The notes below the pieces were generated by a model. The model worked only from the letters and a program-made list of their open reading frames with translations, was not told where the DNA came from and made no database searches. From Zhuqueibacter pondensis (GTDB lineage: Bacteria; Zhuqueibacterota; Zhuqueibacteria; Zhuqueibacterales; Zhuqueibacteraceae): 64,000 nucleotides of DNA. A program made the position numbers and the translations under genes. Of this stretch, positions 26,701 to 35,192 are shown piece by piece. The DNA lies in NCBI GenBank assembly GCA_034505955.1, contig JAPDQK010000004.1, positions 62,001-126,000 on the forward strand, given 5' to 3'. Every line of letters starts with the position of its first letter. The stretch's first letter is position 1.

Positions 26701-27795
26701 ATGAAACGTGACTGGAATCAGGGTTGCCTTCAGCAAACGATTCGGCAGGCAAGCCCAGAGAAAAAATATTAGGGCACATAAGATACTGCAACACAGCCAT
26801 GACAGCTTTGTCAAACGATGTTTCAACACAAATTTACGAATCTGAGCTTGCCGTTCTTGTTGAGTCTTGGTAATGGATGTCCCGGCAGTAGAGTCGATGG
26901 TGGAATTCGAACTCAGAGAAAATGCAGCGGCTGAACGCGGGATATCAGTTTGAGAAGTGTCCGGCAGGGGTGTTGTTATTGAATCTCTTCGAAAAAGTGG
27001 CTGCACAGAATCCTGTCGCGGGTTGTCCTTGTTTTCAGCGCCAGATAATATGTTTTGGACTACGATGCGACCATAAGCGCGAGTTAGTCGCTCATAAGGG
27101 GAAAAGTCCAATTTGCCTTTACTCATTGCCGCCAGGAACCAGCTCTCGATCACGATCACCGCAAACAGCACGAGGAAGAACGAAATGGCCTCAAACCAAA
27201 CCCAGCGGTCCTGATGCTTGCGGTGTTGAGGAGACGAAGCCATGCGGATGTCACGAATGGCAGTTTTGCGATTGTTCAGGTATGCCAAGGTTACATAAAT
27301 GAGCACAAAAACCACGCAGAAGATCTTGTTTAACAGCCAAAGTGGACGTTGCGATTCGGCAATGTCAATGAATTCAAGCAGCAGACTGTTTGGAAACACG
27401 GCGACGGCGATCCCCACAAGTAGAACGCTGCGCAACGTAACAATTGTCATTTCTATCCATTCGGGCCAATCACGAACAGCAAGAAAAGCATGGAGCCAAA
27501 GCAGGAACCAGAAAATCACCAGGGCCAGAAAATGAACGAATGCGACTGCCAGAAGGTGTAAGGTTGAAATTTCGGGAAAAAGCAGCCAAGCGAAAAAGAA
27601 TGCCACCAAAACAGTGAACAAAGCGGGGAAAACGCCGAGAAACAAAAAAAATTTTTTAGAATCGTGAGGTTGCCGAAGAGGGAATTCAACCTCCTCCTCG
27701 GTTTTCAGAAAATCACTTTTCTTGCGATCATTATTTTTCCTCGATTTCTCGAGTAAATCACCTTGCGGCACATGCAGCGGTTTATCTCGACTCAT
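23725..27795 (-). CDS. Giant membrane protein with two TrkA-N/RCK-like domains
   Basis: 1,356 residues from the ATG at 27795, which has GGGAGG five bases upstream. About eight hydrophobic segments occupy residues 45-450 in two groups, separated by a low-complexity hydrophilic loop (about residues 250-330). A Rossmann motif of TrkA-N/RCK type follows (HLVFIGFGDLGKRVLD, about residue 470). A second such unit starts near residue 680 (WPKVLVIGNNKANHYMLETL) but lacks the GxGxxG pattern. The last 400 residues are unlike anything I know and have clustered cysteines (LFCCCRGSHDPG near 1170; CHLCGVQPKDYDC at the end). Two RCK units after a membrane domain recall BK, CASTOR/POLLUX and Kch-type channels, but no TVGYG-like filter is visible. 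An ion or redox-sensing membrane role is inference. Confidence 0.7.
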   Translation of the reverse strand: MSRDKPLHVPQGDLLEKSRKNNDRKKSDFLKTEEEVEFPLRQPHDSKKFFLFLGVFPALFTVLVAFFFAWLLFPEISTLHLLAVAFVHFLALVIFWFLLWLHAFLAVRDWPEWIEMTIVTLRSVLLVGIAVAVFPNSLLLEFIDIAESQRPLWLLNKIFCVVFVLIYVTLAYLNNRKTAIRDIRMASSPQHRKHQDRWVWFEAISFFLVLFAVIVIESWFLAAMSKGKLDFSPYERLTRAYGRIVVQNILSGAENKDNPRQDSVQPLFRRDSITTPLPDTSQTDIPRSAAAFSLSSNSTIDSTAGTSITKTQQERQAQIRKFVLKHRLTKLSWLCCSILCALIFFLWACLPNRLLKATLIPVTFHERDVQGVLFKSHRYLFHFIWAMLLKHPYLLIGGVILTLFFHATPAILTSAGRTDILDKLFAADEIILALGVFIAWFTPISLAAVKPDETFGEYFNLRLANHIMMVQGHLVFIGFGDLGKRVLDREINQMHSLQGKDRRKKMFLEIVTPDLRLEQLCSHAVVIEHNPKDVIYSGQNPLLGNYGVVSTYQRRYRSRDPHGNIVHAERRVLVPVVIGEAKEPFISSRVNLERASLVISMVPDEESVQAVFERAVKASVCSIICVTRSDQISYLTYRSRHRPIVLVYPKHNQGLTLGQRLWAAILKVRAVRKMADNIWPKVLVIGNNKANHYMLETLWTNLPGDHKQRHQILQKNFAFVVTEPDDPLEYPKLKDPQKKDTYDQQWPATYITGGRYPYPSKQVSQTEPLHVPTRVVNAADISALETCLADHQPDILVMNHEDVDKSLLMLSRCVRALERLKTSQPTKFKLPLLLLSAARGNELEQLSLGDASRYYDALCKLHQEDLADDTSYPSHARYHHLLREVIGETISDSYADTEEIISGARNSFLDPAKPQFVEINGCLPNRPGTLANYVAKLAGIDFMPQSKAQIDTLWRQANQLSAIHGAYVPSFQYLRNIMLDPERMAFALTGYASLAPLTKDSPAVDVQSMDHPLIIRIFANDGRDYVEPEIDQDEWQSLKEELPQLMEWRKPGEPEPPGIPDVIDRVSGRTTGAYNSVGAFRQVLLDPQPGNSLGRFACPGMTICRIAAFQDYVVASNSKRLQRQAMVHSNCSPWENLLHARNYYCSTKMRQATGKEVPQPDTPFARLFCCCRGSHDPGMIAMVLNTFLFRSNFTRQAATGDPSKDWVINIDYFKDISCQNPYFTLNRLFGSYAKKPPVAESGEPLSLPLHLLRILPIGAMDSARQWFYYARTLHYFLNSLEATSKYKFYWHDEKLNRWDGSKVPKFREKPRRDFPVVLVIKRERSDEERKADPNKFCHLCGVQPKDYDCRRLRVWV

Positions 27796-27865
27796 TCGGA
27801 CCTCCCAGAGTTCATTAGAATCTTGTTCGAGCCCCAGGCTCAATGTTAGACAGTGCTGGAGGCGT

Positions 27866-27933
27866 GATCCCTACAGGCAAAGCCTTGATCCTGGCACGCT
27901 TCCATCCAGCATCAAGGCTAGCCCGTAGGGATC
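27866..27933. repeat. Hairpin repeat of the CCCTAC-GGGC type
   Basis: GATCCCTACAGGCAAAGCCTTGAT faces ATCAAGGCTAGCCCGTAGGGATC, so the 68 bases fold into a long imperfect hairpin. It lies between the M16 gene stop and the start of the giant membrane protein. The arms share the CTACGGGC motif with repeats at 38.4-38.5 kb and 46.6 kb. Confidence 0.6.
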
Positions 27934-27952
27934 GAGCATCCAGTATCTTTAA

Positions 27953-29596
27953 TTACTCCGCCACAAACCTTCCATCCTCAAACACCTGCTCTGCCTTCAC
28001 CACGCGGATATTCTCTGGCGCGAGATTGAGCCAGTATTCCTCCCAAACTTTGTCCATCTGCACGAGATCCATTTTGCTCTTGGGGAATTGCCAGAGCGTA
28101 TCCCCGTTTACGGCGCGGAATTCAATGTTGTACTCCTTGAAATTCTTGCCGGCGGCATTGCGGTTGTTGGCGATATCATCGCGCAGCCGCTCAGCCCAGT
28201 CTTTATTTGTGACAATGACATACTTGAGATTGTCGACTTGCAAATATTTTTTGATTGCTGCATTGATCTCTTCCGGTGTGAGCGCATCGATACTTTTGAG
28301 ATAAGTGTCGAGATAGCCACGATCTTCCATGCCGTAAAATGCATCATCGAGCTTGTAAGCCAGCAGTCGTGAGCTGGTCTCGGCAAGATTCAGATAGAGC
28401 GCCTTTGCCTTGTTTTTTGCCAGCTCACACTCTTCGGGCGTCATGCCGGTGCGAATGAAATTCTCCAATTGCCAGGTCATTGCTTTCAGCAGATGATGCG
28501 CATACTGGAGCGCCACCGGCCGAATCCAAATGCTGAAATACTGGTAACGTCGCGGCGTATTCGTTGGCGGGAAAAGATGGTACGGCCGGTTGGCAAACCA
28601 TTCGATGTAGGAATAATCGCCGTAATTGTAACCGCGCGCCTGGCGGAAATCGTTGTAGAGCCGTCCAAAACTGTCGCGATGCGTGCCGAGAAAAACATTG
28701 GCGACATACAGCGCCCAATAATCTTTGTCACCTCGTTTCAATGCAATTGGGAAGCCGGCATGCAGTCCGCTGGCAATGGTATTGGGATGCGCAATGATAA
28801 CCAGTTGACGTCCCTTTACCAAGCTTGGCGGATCGATGGTTGATTTTTCCAACGGTGTCGAGCCAATGGCGCCACCGATATTTTTCAGCGCGGCTTGCAC
28901 CTGCTGATTGATTTGTGGATTTTTCGTGCTGAGGCCAACGATCAGATTTTCGGGACGATAATAGGTTCCGTAGAACCGCCGTACCTGTTCCGTGGTCACT
29001 GCTTTCAGTCCCTGCACGCTGCCCTGGACAAAATGACCATAAGTTGTTCCCTCGTGGATATAGTTATCCAATGCCAGCAGACCGAGCATTTCGACATCCT
29101 CAAAACGCAGGGACGAACCGACATACTCCAGCGTTTCCTGGCGAATACGATCAAGCTCTGATGCAACAAACAGCGGCCGGTTGAACAACGGTGTGAGCAC
29201 CTGTGCGTTGAAAGATTTGAAAACCTCGCGCGGCACGGTCATCGAAAATGTCGTGACTTCTTTTTCGACACTCACGCTCGGCTTGGCCGCGCTGCCCCAG
29301 GGTCGCGTGATTTCGGCAAGCTTCTCTTTAGTCACCGGCGCTTGCGGATCGCCATAACTGCCTTCCAACAGCAGGCGCGCCGTCAAATAAGCTAGGCCCT
29401 CATAACCAACAGGATCATATGCAGAACCCGCCTTGATCATGATCTTCAATTGCACCAGCGGCGACGGCGAATCCAGAATAATCATTTTGACCGCACCATC
29501 GGGACGAGGTGATAACGGCGGTTCGCTGCCCAGACTCGTGCTTGTGATACCGAACAAAAACAGGACACTGAAAAATCCATATAGAAATTTTTGCAT
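27953..29596 (-). CDS. M16-family peptidase partner, catalytically inactive
   Basis: 547 residues with a signal peptide (MQKFLYGFFSVLFLFGITST) and GAGG before the ATG. Both M16 halves are recognisable (IMIKAGSAYDPVGYEGLAYL; TTEQVRRFYGTYYRPENLIV; RRYQYFSIWIRP). The zinc motif H-x-x-E-H, expected right after GYEGLA, is replaced by YLTARLLLEGS, so zinc cannot be bound there. In two-subunit M16 enzymes (mitochondrial MPP, the Sphingomonas pair) one subunit is active and the other shapes the peptide-binding chamber. This one follows the active M16 gene (29875-31332) and is probably its partner in the periplasm. Confidence 0.85.
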   Translation of the reverse strand: MQKFLYGFFSVLFLFGITSTSLGSEPPLSPRPDGAVKMIILDSPSPLVQLKIMIKAGSAYDPVGYEGLAYLTARLLLEGSYGDPQAPVTKEKLAEITRPWGSAAKPSVSVEKEVTTFSMTVPREVFKSFNAQVLTPLFNRPLFVASELDRIRQETLEYVGSSLRFEDVEMLGLLALDNYIHEGTTYGHFVQGSVQGLKAVTTEQVRRFYGTYYRPENLIVGLSTKNPQINQQVQAALKNIGGAIGSTPLEKSTIDPPSLVKGRQLVIIAHPNTIASGLHAGFPIALKRGDKDYWALYVANVFLGTHRDSFGRLYNDFRQARGYNYGDYSYIEWFANRPYHLFPPTNTPRRYQYFSIWIRPVALQYAHHLLKAMTWQLENFIRTGMTPEECELAKNKAKALYLNLAETSSRLLAYKLDDAFYGMEDRGYLDTYLKSIDALTPEEINAAIKKYLQVDNLKYVIVTNKDWAERLRDDIANNRNAAGKNFKEYNIEFRAVNGDTLWQFPKSKMDLVQMDKVWEEYWLNLAPENIRVVKAEQVFEDGRFVAE

Positions 29597-29726
29597 GGTT
29601 TTCCTCGCGAGATTGCAGTTGATTTTCCCGATACTGGGTGAGCAAAATTGTCATTCCATGGAATCTTGTTTGAAACCTGAGACGGGCTTCTGTGCCGGAT
29701 GCAAAAAAGATTACCACGAAAATGTC

Positions 29727-29772
29727 GTAGCGCAGGCTTCCAGCCTACATGCCGACAAGATGTCTGCGCTAT
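29727..29772. repeat. GTAGCGCAG palindromic repeat (copy 2)
   Basis: The segment reads GTAGCGCAGGCTTCCAGCC and ends GATGTCTGCGCTAT, with the same arms as the copies at 13638-13680 and 38153-38222. It lies in the 278-bp gap between the two M16 genes, where I see nothing else. Confidence 0.65.
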
Positions 29773-29874
29773 ATTTTCATCGTGATGGGTGTGCAAACGT
29801 ACATGACAATTCTTTCGGAATGACATTTCAAGAGTACTCTATGAAAATTTACAATTGAGCATTTGCCATAGTGA

Positions 29875-31332
29875 TCATGGCGCTCCATCGCTGAACGATA
29901 CCGTGACGATCAGCCGATTCTCCGGCACGAAATATTTTTTTGCAAATGCATCGAAATCTTGCGGCCGGAGTTTTTGCACCGACTCCAAAAGTTTGTCGAG
30001 CACTTGCGGATCGCGCTCGAAGCGATAATACCACGCCAGGGTTTGCGCGATGCCGGCGGGACTGTTGAGCCCGGCAAGAAAGTCGTAAGTGTATTTGCTC
30101 TTGATCACCTCGAGCAGTTTTGCGGCATCCGGCTGCGCCGAGAATCGTTTCAGATCTTCCAACGCCTGATTGACATCACCAAGCACTTCCTCGAAATACG
30201 CTTTGCCGTCACTCATGAACTTTTCCTTATAAAGCCGCGCGTTGATGATCAACAGTCGGGGATCGAAGCTTTCGTAGCCACTGGTGCCCTCCGCAAAATC
30301 CAAACTGCTTACCGTCCTTTTTTGGTAGCGCAGTTTCTGGTACAGCGGGGCTGATTCCGACACCAGCAGTTCCGGAAGCAATTGCCCAACGGCAGATTCG
30401 ACACTGCCGTTTCTGTGCGCCGGCATTTTGAAGGCCACCCAAAGGCGCGGCGGAACCTCGGCTTCCCATTTGATGTGACTGCGCTTCTCTGCTGTTTGCG
30501 GTGGATCGACGAGATTGACCGGCGACACCTCACGCTTCTGCCACGCGCCATAGTGCTTTTGGATTTTCGGCAGAAGCTCCGCTTGCTTCACATCGCCGGC
30601 GATGATCAGCACACAAGTGTTCGGGCGATAATAGGCATTGTAAAAGTCCACCGCGGCCTGATATTTGTTGGGCATGTCTACGACATCTTCGTAATAGCCG
30701 ATGGTCGTGTGGCCGTAGGAATGTTTTGGAAATGCCATTTCGCACAAGGTCTCTTCCATTTTCAATTCCGGCTGAGTCGCGCTTTTGCGATATTCGCCGA
30801 GCACTGCGCCGGCCTCGGTTTGAAAGATTTTCTCGTCAAAATCCAATTTGGAAAAACGCGATGATTCCAATTCCAACAAACCGGGTTGGGTCTCGGTTTG
30901 GCCGGCTCGTTGCACCGTACGCGTTTCCAGATTCGAGGTGAAGGTCAGCGGGTGATAATAAGTGACATCGAACCACGTGAAGGCGTTGTTGAAGGCGCCC
31001 AACTTGTTGATCTCTTCATCGTAGCCGTTAACGACGCCATTGAAGCGGTGTCGGAACATGATGTGTTCGAAAAGATGCGCAAAGCCGGTTTTTCCTTTTT
31101 CCAGCTCGTTGCGCGATCCGGCCAAAACCAGCGTGTTGAAGCTCAACATGTCTTTGAACTCGGGCGTTTCAATAATCAACACGTCGAGGCCGTTCGGTAA
31201 TGTGGTTTTGTTGACGGGATAGGGGAAAAATTTGCCGGGTTTCGGTGGGGCGGAATGAGCTGTAGTGATGATCAGACAGAGAACCAAGAATAAAGCAACA
31301 CAGAGTCGTTTCAGATTGAATCTTTCATTCAT
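29875..31332 (-). CDS. M16-family zinc peptidase, active subunit
   Basis: 485 residues with a strong AGGAGG site and a signal peptide ending AHSAPPK. The zinc site H-x-x-E-H is present (TGFAHLFEHIMFRH, about residue 85), and the third ligand Glu is expected in FQTEAGAVLGEYRKS about 80 residues on. The second M16 half follows (AFYNAYYRPNTCVLIIAGDV and beyond). It degrades oligopeptides, probably in the periplasm, together with the inactive partner encoded downstream at 27953-29596. Confidence 0.88.
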   Translation of the reverse strand: MNERFNLKRLCVALFLVLCLIITTAHSAPPKPGKFFPYPVNKTTLPNGLDVLIIETPEFKDMLSFNTLVLAGSRNELEKGKTGFAHLFEHIMFRHRFNGVVNGYDEEINKLGAFNNAFTWFDVTYYHPLTFTSNLETRTVQRAGQTETQPGLLELESSRFSKLDFDEKIFQTEAGAVLGEYRKSATQPELKMEETLCEMAFPKHSYGHTTIGYYEDVVDMPNKYQAAVDFYNAYYRPNTCVLIIAGDVKQAELLPKIQKHYGAWQKREVSPVNLVDPPQTAEKRSHIKWEAEVPPRLWVAFKMPAHRNGSVESAVGQLLPELLVSESAPLYQKLRYQKRTVSSLDFAEGTSGYESFDPRLLIINARLYKEKFMSDGKAYFEEVLGDVNQALEDLKRFSAQPDAAKLLEVIKSKYTYDFLAGLNSPAGIAQTLAWYYRFERDPQVLDKLLESVQKLRPQDFDAFAKKYFVPENRLIVTVSFSDGAP

Positions 31333-31434
31333 CGTTCTCCTCCTTTCGGAAAATGGTCTTCAAAGATTTCGCATTTGATCACATTCGGCGAGTATGGCGC
31401 CGCTCCAAATGGCTTCGGGCATGGGTTGCTCCAA

Positions 31435-31866
31435 TTATTTGTAATGCGCTAAGTAGTTCACAAATGGAAGCTCACCCTTGACGGCATCATAAAATCGCTT
31501 GTCAGCAGTCCAAAACTCACAAGCACGTAACTCGGCGAGGGCGGCATAAAGAGAATCGTAGATTTGTGGTTGGTTATACTGTCGTGCAATTTCACGCGCA
31601 CGCTTGACAAGAGTGGGCATAGTAATGAGTTGGACGCCAACTTTTTCAAGAAATGCTAAAGATGCATCGACTTCAGTTAAAGTTGTTTTCTTATGCAAAA
31701 ACCGGCTTTGCAGAACGCTCTCAACCTCGTATTCGTACATTGGTGGGGCAATCAAGATAACACCGAGTCGAGTTGCGTCATGCAACAATTTAAGGGCGCG
31801 ACGGCGGTACGGCTCGCCGTTAATCACCCACTTGAGGGCTACACTGGCGTCAATACATTTTTCCAT
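31435..31866 (-). CDS. PIN-domain (VapC-like) toxin
   Basis: 143 residues. The four acidic residues of the PIN RNase site are visible: Asp in CIDASVALKW, Glu in MYEYEVESVL, Asp in PQIYDSLYAALAE and Asp in FWTADKRFYD. Such toxins cut tRNA or other RNAs. The start overlaps the last 28 bases of the antitoxin gene upstream on the same strand, a normal toxin-antitoxin arrangement. Confidence 0.85.
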   Translation of the reverse strand: MEKCIDASVALKWVINGEPYRRRALKLLHDATRLGVILIAPPMYEYEVESVLQSRFLHKKTTLTEVDASLAFLEKVGVQLITMPTLVKRAREIARQYNQPQIYDSLYAALAELRACEFWTADKRFYDAVKGELPFVNYLAHYK

Positions 31867-32150
31867 ATTTGCCTGTCTCGTTGTTTTCTCATCCGGCGAA
31901 TTTCTGCAACCACATTAGATTTCTCAGAAAATTTTCCGGCAACAGCATCCGCTTCGGCCAAAAGCTTGTCTGCACGAACTTGCCGTTCTTCCTCAATTTG
32001 TTGCTTGTTTTTCTTTGTCGTTTTCGATAAAATCTCGCCTGAGCTTGCACTTAATCGTTGACTCAACCGACTGATCAATTCTAACTGCATTGCTGGCGGC
32101 AATTGTTGTGCAAGTTTTTCAACACTTCTTAGCGTTACTTCATTGGCCAT
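31839..32150 (-). CDS. Antitoxin paired with the PIN toxin
   Basis: 103 residues from the ATG at 32150 (MANEVTLRSVEKLAQQLPPA), with GGGAG about ten bases upstream. The middle (SRLSQRLSASSGEI) and a long charged helix (KKNKQQIEEERQVRADKLLA) suit an antitoxin, but I do not recognise the family. The role is inferred from overlap with the PIN toxin. A longer upstream frame is open but begins with an unrelated hydrophobic stretch. Confidence 0.65.
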   Translation of the reverse strand: MANEVTLRSVEKLAQQLPPAMQLELISRLSQRLSASSGEILSKTTKKNKQQIEEERQVRADKLLAEADAVAGKFSEKSNVVAEIRRMRKQRDRQIWKNVLTPV

Positions 32151-32432
32151 TTTACAATCTCCCGAGTTGTTAAGTAATAACTGGTCTATACAGTTCGATT
32201 GCAAAACAGTTATTGCAACCACAATCAAAATATACGTTATCTCTTCTGCCAAATCAAGCAAAAATCCGGCGTTTCCCAACCACGCTAACAATGTGTAAAA
32301 CCGCCCCGTCATCCGCAATCAAAAAATTTCACTGAAAACAGCTTGCTTTTCGATGGAAAATTTTTACTTTATTTCATCCACTGGCAAAATGAATTTTCAA
32401 GTTCTCAAAGCAAAATTGATTCGACACTGAAC

Positions 32433-33617
32433 GTGCCCAAGCTCCATCTCAAACCCAATCGCGATCGCTCGGTGCGCCGTTTTCATCCATGGATCTTTTC
32501 GGGCTCATTGAACCGGCTCGAAGGTGCAGTTGCCCCCGGCGTAATCGTCGACGTTCTTGCCGCCGACGGCTCTTATCTCGGTCGCGGATTTTACAATCCC
32601 CATTCCCAAATCATCTGCCGCATGTTGACATGGCGGGATGAGCCGATCGATGCCGCCTTTTTTGAGCGCAAGATCGACGACGCCTATCGCTTGCGCTTCG
32701 GCCTGTTTGGCATAAGGGAAAAAAGAAAAACCAATGCCTTTCGGGTGGTGAACGCCGAGGGTGACGGCCTCCCGGGTCTGATTGTTGACCAGTATGCCGG
32801 TTTTGTGGCAATCCAAATAAGTACGTTGGGAATGCGTCGTTTCCAACAGGAAATCGTACTGGCCCTGCAAAAAATCCTTCAACCGGAAGGCATATTCGAA
32901 CGCAGTGCCGGCGCGGTGTTGCTCGAGGAAGGCATGCAGCCGGTAACGCAGGTTCTCGCCGGCGCCGAGCCGCCGCCGATCATCCATATCCGTGAAAATG
33001 ATTTGCTCTTTGCTGTCGATCTTCATAGAGGACAGAAAACCGGATTCTTTCTCGATCAACGTGAAAATCGCGTCTGGGCAGCTAGAATGGGTCGAGGCCG
33101 GACGGTGTTGAATGCGTTCGGTTATACCGGTGCGTTTTCGGTTTACACCGCGAAGGCCGGCGCGCAACGGGTCGTGACGGTGGATTCCTCTGCATCAGCG
33201 ATGGAACTGGCAAAGCAAAATTTTTTTCTCAACAAACTGGAAGTTGCGCCGGAGGATTTTGTCGTGGCCGATGTGTTTCATTACTTGCGCGCAACAACTG
33301 ACCGGTTTGATTTCATCATTCTCGATCCCCCGGCCTTTGCACATCGCCAGAAGGAGGTCGAGAACGCGGCGCGCGCCTACAAAGACATTAACTTGCAGGC
33401 GATGAGGATCGTGGCGCCCGGCGGTCTGTTGCTCACATGCTCCTGCTCGCAGCCGGTTTCGCCGGATCTCTTTCAGAAGATTCTTTTTGCCGCCGCGACT
33501 GATGCCGGTCGATTCGTTCGCATTCTCGGGCAAAGCGGCCATGCGCCGGACCATCCGGTCAGCGTCTGTCATCCGGAAGGCCGATACCTTCAAGCTGTGT
33601 TGTTGTATGTCGAGTGA
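32433..33617 (+). CDS. rlmI: RlmI-like 23S rRNA m5C methyltransferase
   Basis: 394 residues from the GTG at 32433 (MPKLHLKPNRDRSVRRFHPW), chosen because the family N-terminal PUA domain starts here. The methyltransferase core has motif I NAFGYTGAFSVYTAKAGA, the acidic VTVDSSASAMELAKQNF, motif IV FDFIILDPPAF and the late cysteine stretch LLLTCSCSQPV. RlmI methylates a cytosine of 23S rRNA using S-adenosylmethionine. No clear ribosome binding site is seen. The genes 33660 and 35193 follow on the same strand. Confidence 0.85.
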   Translation: MPKLHLKPNRDRSVRRFHPWIFSGSLNRLEGAVAPGVIVDVLAADGSYLGRGFYNPHSQIICRMLTWRDEPIDAAFFERKIDDAYRLRFGLFGIREKRKTNAFRVVNAEGDGLPGLIVDQYAGFVAIQISTLGMRRFQQEIVLALQKILQPEGIFERSAGAVLLEEGMQPVTQVLAGAEPPPIIHIRENDLLFAVDLHRGQKTGFFLDQRENRVWAARMGRGRTVLNAFGYTGAFSVYTAKAGAQRVVTVDSSASAMELAKQNFFLNKLEVAPEDFVVADVFHYLRATTDRFDFIILDPPAFAHRQKEVENAARAYKDINLQAMRIVAPGGLLLTCSCSQPVSPDLFQKILFAAATDAGRFVRILGQSGHAPDHPVSVCHPEGRYLQAVLLYVE

Positions 33618-33659
33618 GAAAGAGTGAGAGGGGGAGAGTGAGCAAAAACTGAAAACTCC

Positions 33660-35168
33660 ATGGCCACATTTGCGTATTGGCTCGGCTTTGTTGCCTACTC
33701 GGTTGTCGTCATCGGGATGGGCTTTTACATATATCGCCGCGACCTCGGCAAAGGCAGGCAAATCGAGGCCAACGAATTTTGGGATGCAAAAAAGAATCTG
33801 TCTGCCAGTTCGGTCGGGTTGTCGATTTCCGCAAGTATGATGTCCATCAGTTGGTCGTGCGTGTACGGCGTACAGTTGTTTTATTGGTATGGCCTCGGCG
33901 CGGCGTGGCTGCTCGCCATCCCATGGCTCATGGCCATGGTGGGTTTTTACCTCCTCACTCCACGTTTTCGCCAATTGACGGCATTCTCACAACCGGAGAT
34001 GCTCGGTCGGCGTTTTGGCACACGTGCGCGCCAACTCCTGGCGCTGCCGCTGGCCTTTGTTTTTCTCATCTGGTGTGGCGCGGAAATCTATGCCTCGGCG
34101 ATTATTCTTGCGCCGCTGCTGCAGACTTCCAAGCACGTGATGCTGCTTCTGATGGCGTTGGTCGTGGCGGCGTATTCTTCCTTGGGTGGTTTCGAGGCCG
34201 ATGTGGTGACGGACAAAGTGCAATATCTTTTGGTCGCGTTTTTCATCGCGACCATGGCTTATTTGGGTCTGCATGCGATTTTGCAGCATGAGAGCGCCGC
34301 CACATTCCTGGCCAAGGTGCCGACGCCGCCCAAAACCGGTGTTTCCGCGAGGTCACTCTTCGCTGCCGGCCCGGCACTGATTATTTTGACACTCGTTTCT
34401 TATCTGCCCGGCTGGCTGGTCGAAACCGATGTGTGGATTCGTTTGCAGGCAGCGCGTTCCGCCACCAAAGCGCGCCAGGCCGTTGTCATTGCGGCGACCA
34501 ATTCACTGATCTTTGTCGGCCTGTTGCCGATGATGATCGGACTCTCAGCGTTGTATCTTTATCCGCCGGTCGATGGTGTCATCCCGCCGGCCCTGAAGGA
34601 TGGCGCCACGATTTTTGCCGTGCTCATGCAGGATTATTCACCGGTGTGGTTGAATGTGCTGCTGGTTGTGGGATTGGCTGCGGCCTCGATGTCCACGATT
34701 GACACTTGTGGCAACGTGGCAGCGCTCTCGGTTTGCTATGATATTATCGTACCGTCACTGAGAAATTACTCAAAAAAAGCGCAGCTGATATTGGCACGGG
34801 TCATCTCTGTGCTGGCAATTGTCGCCGCTTACATTTATTCGCTGTTCACAGAATCATTGTGGGATATTTTTTATCTCTCTTCCGGCATTTTGACGACGAC
34901 GATCTTTTTGCCGATGATCGCGATTTTTTTGCCCAACACCAGGCCGCGACAAGTGCATGCTGCCATTGTCGCCGGTTTTGTTGGAACGCTGCTGTTTTAT
35001 TTTTTGGAAAGTCGCGGCCATTTGACCGCATTTGAACCACAATGGCTGGCCACCACCGGATTGGGATATATTTTGTGGGGGTTCGCAGCGAGCTTGCTCG
35101 CGTTCATTATTGTTGGTCGTTTTGGTTTTTCTTTTGCATCAAAGCCTGAGCTGCCAGTTGAAATTTAA
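33660..35168 (+). CDS. Sodium:solute symporter family transporter
   Basis: 502 residues with 12 to 13 membrane segments. The SSSF pattern is clear: SASSVGLSISASMMSISWS in TM1-2, FLIWCGAEIYASAIILAP, an AYSSLGGFEADVVTDKVQ segment, GLSALYLYPPVDGVIPPAL, and VGLAAASMSTIDTCGN, with the Ser/Thr pair that binds sodium. The family imports sugars, amino acids, nucleosides and others; the substrate is not clear here. The gene is 42 bases after the RlmI-like gene and 24 bases before the quinone oxidoreductase gene. Confidence 0.88.
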   Translation: MATFAYWLGFVAYSVVVIGMGFYIYRRDLGKGRQIEANEFWDAKKNLSASSVGLSISASMMSISWSCVYGVQLFYWYGLGAAWLLAIPWLMAMVGFYLLTPRFRQLTAFSQPEMLGRRFGTRARQLLALPLAFVFLIWCGAEIYASAIILAPLLQTSKHVMLLLMALVVAAYSSLGGFEADVVTDKVQYLLVAFFIATMAYLGLHAILQHESAATFLAKVPTPPKTGVSARSLFAAGPALIILTLVSYLPGWLVETDVWIRLQAARSATKARQAVVIAATNSLIFVGLLPMMIGLSALYLYPPVDGVIPPALKDGATIFAVLMQDYSPVWLNVLLVVGLAAASMSTIDTCGNVAALSVCYDIIVPSLRNYSKKAQLILARVISVLAIVAAYIYSLFTESLWDIFYLSSGILTTTIFLPMIAIFLPNTRPRQVHAAIVAGFVGTLLFYFLESRGHLTAFEPQWLATTGLGYILWGFAASLLAFIIVGRFGFSFASKPELPVEI

Positions 35169-35192
35169 CAAACTTCACATGAGGCCGAGAAG

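Noticed and set aside
33987..34289. 100-codon minus-strand frame inside the sodium/solute symporter
   Set aside because: No motif or ribosome binding site; it is antisense to a conserved transporter.
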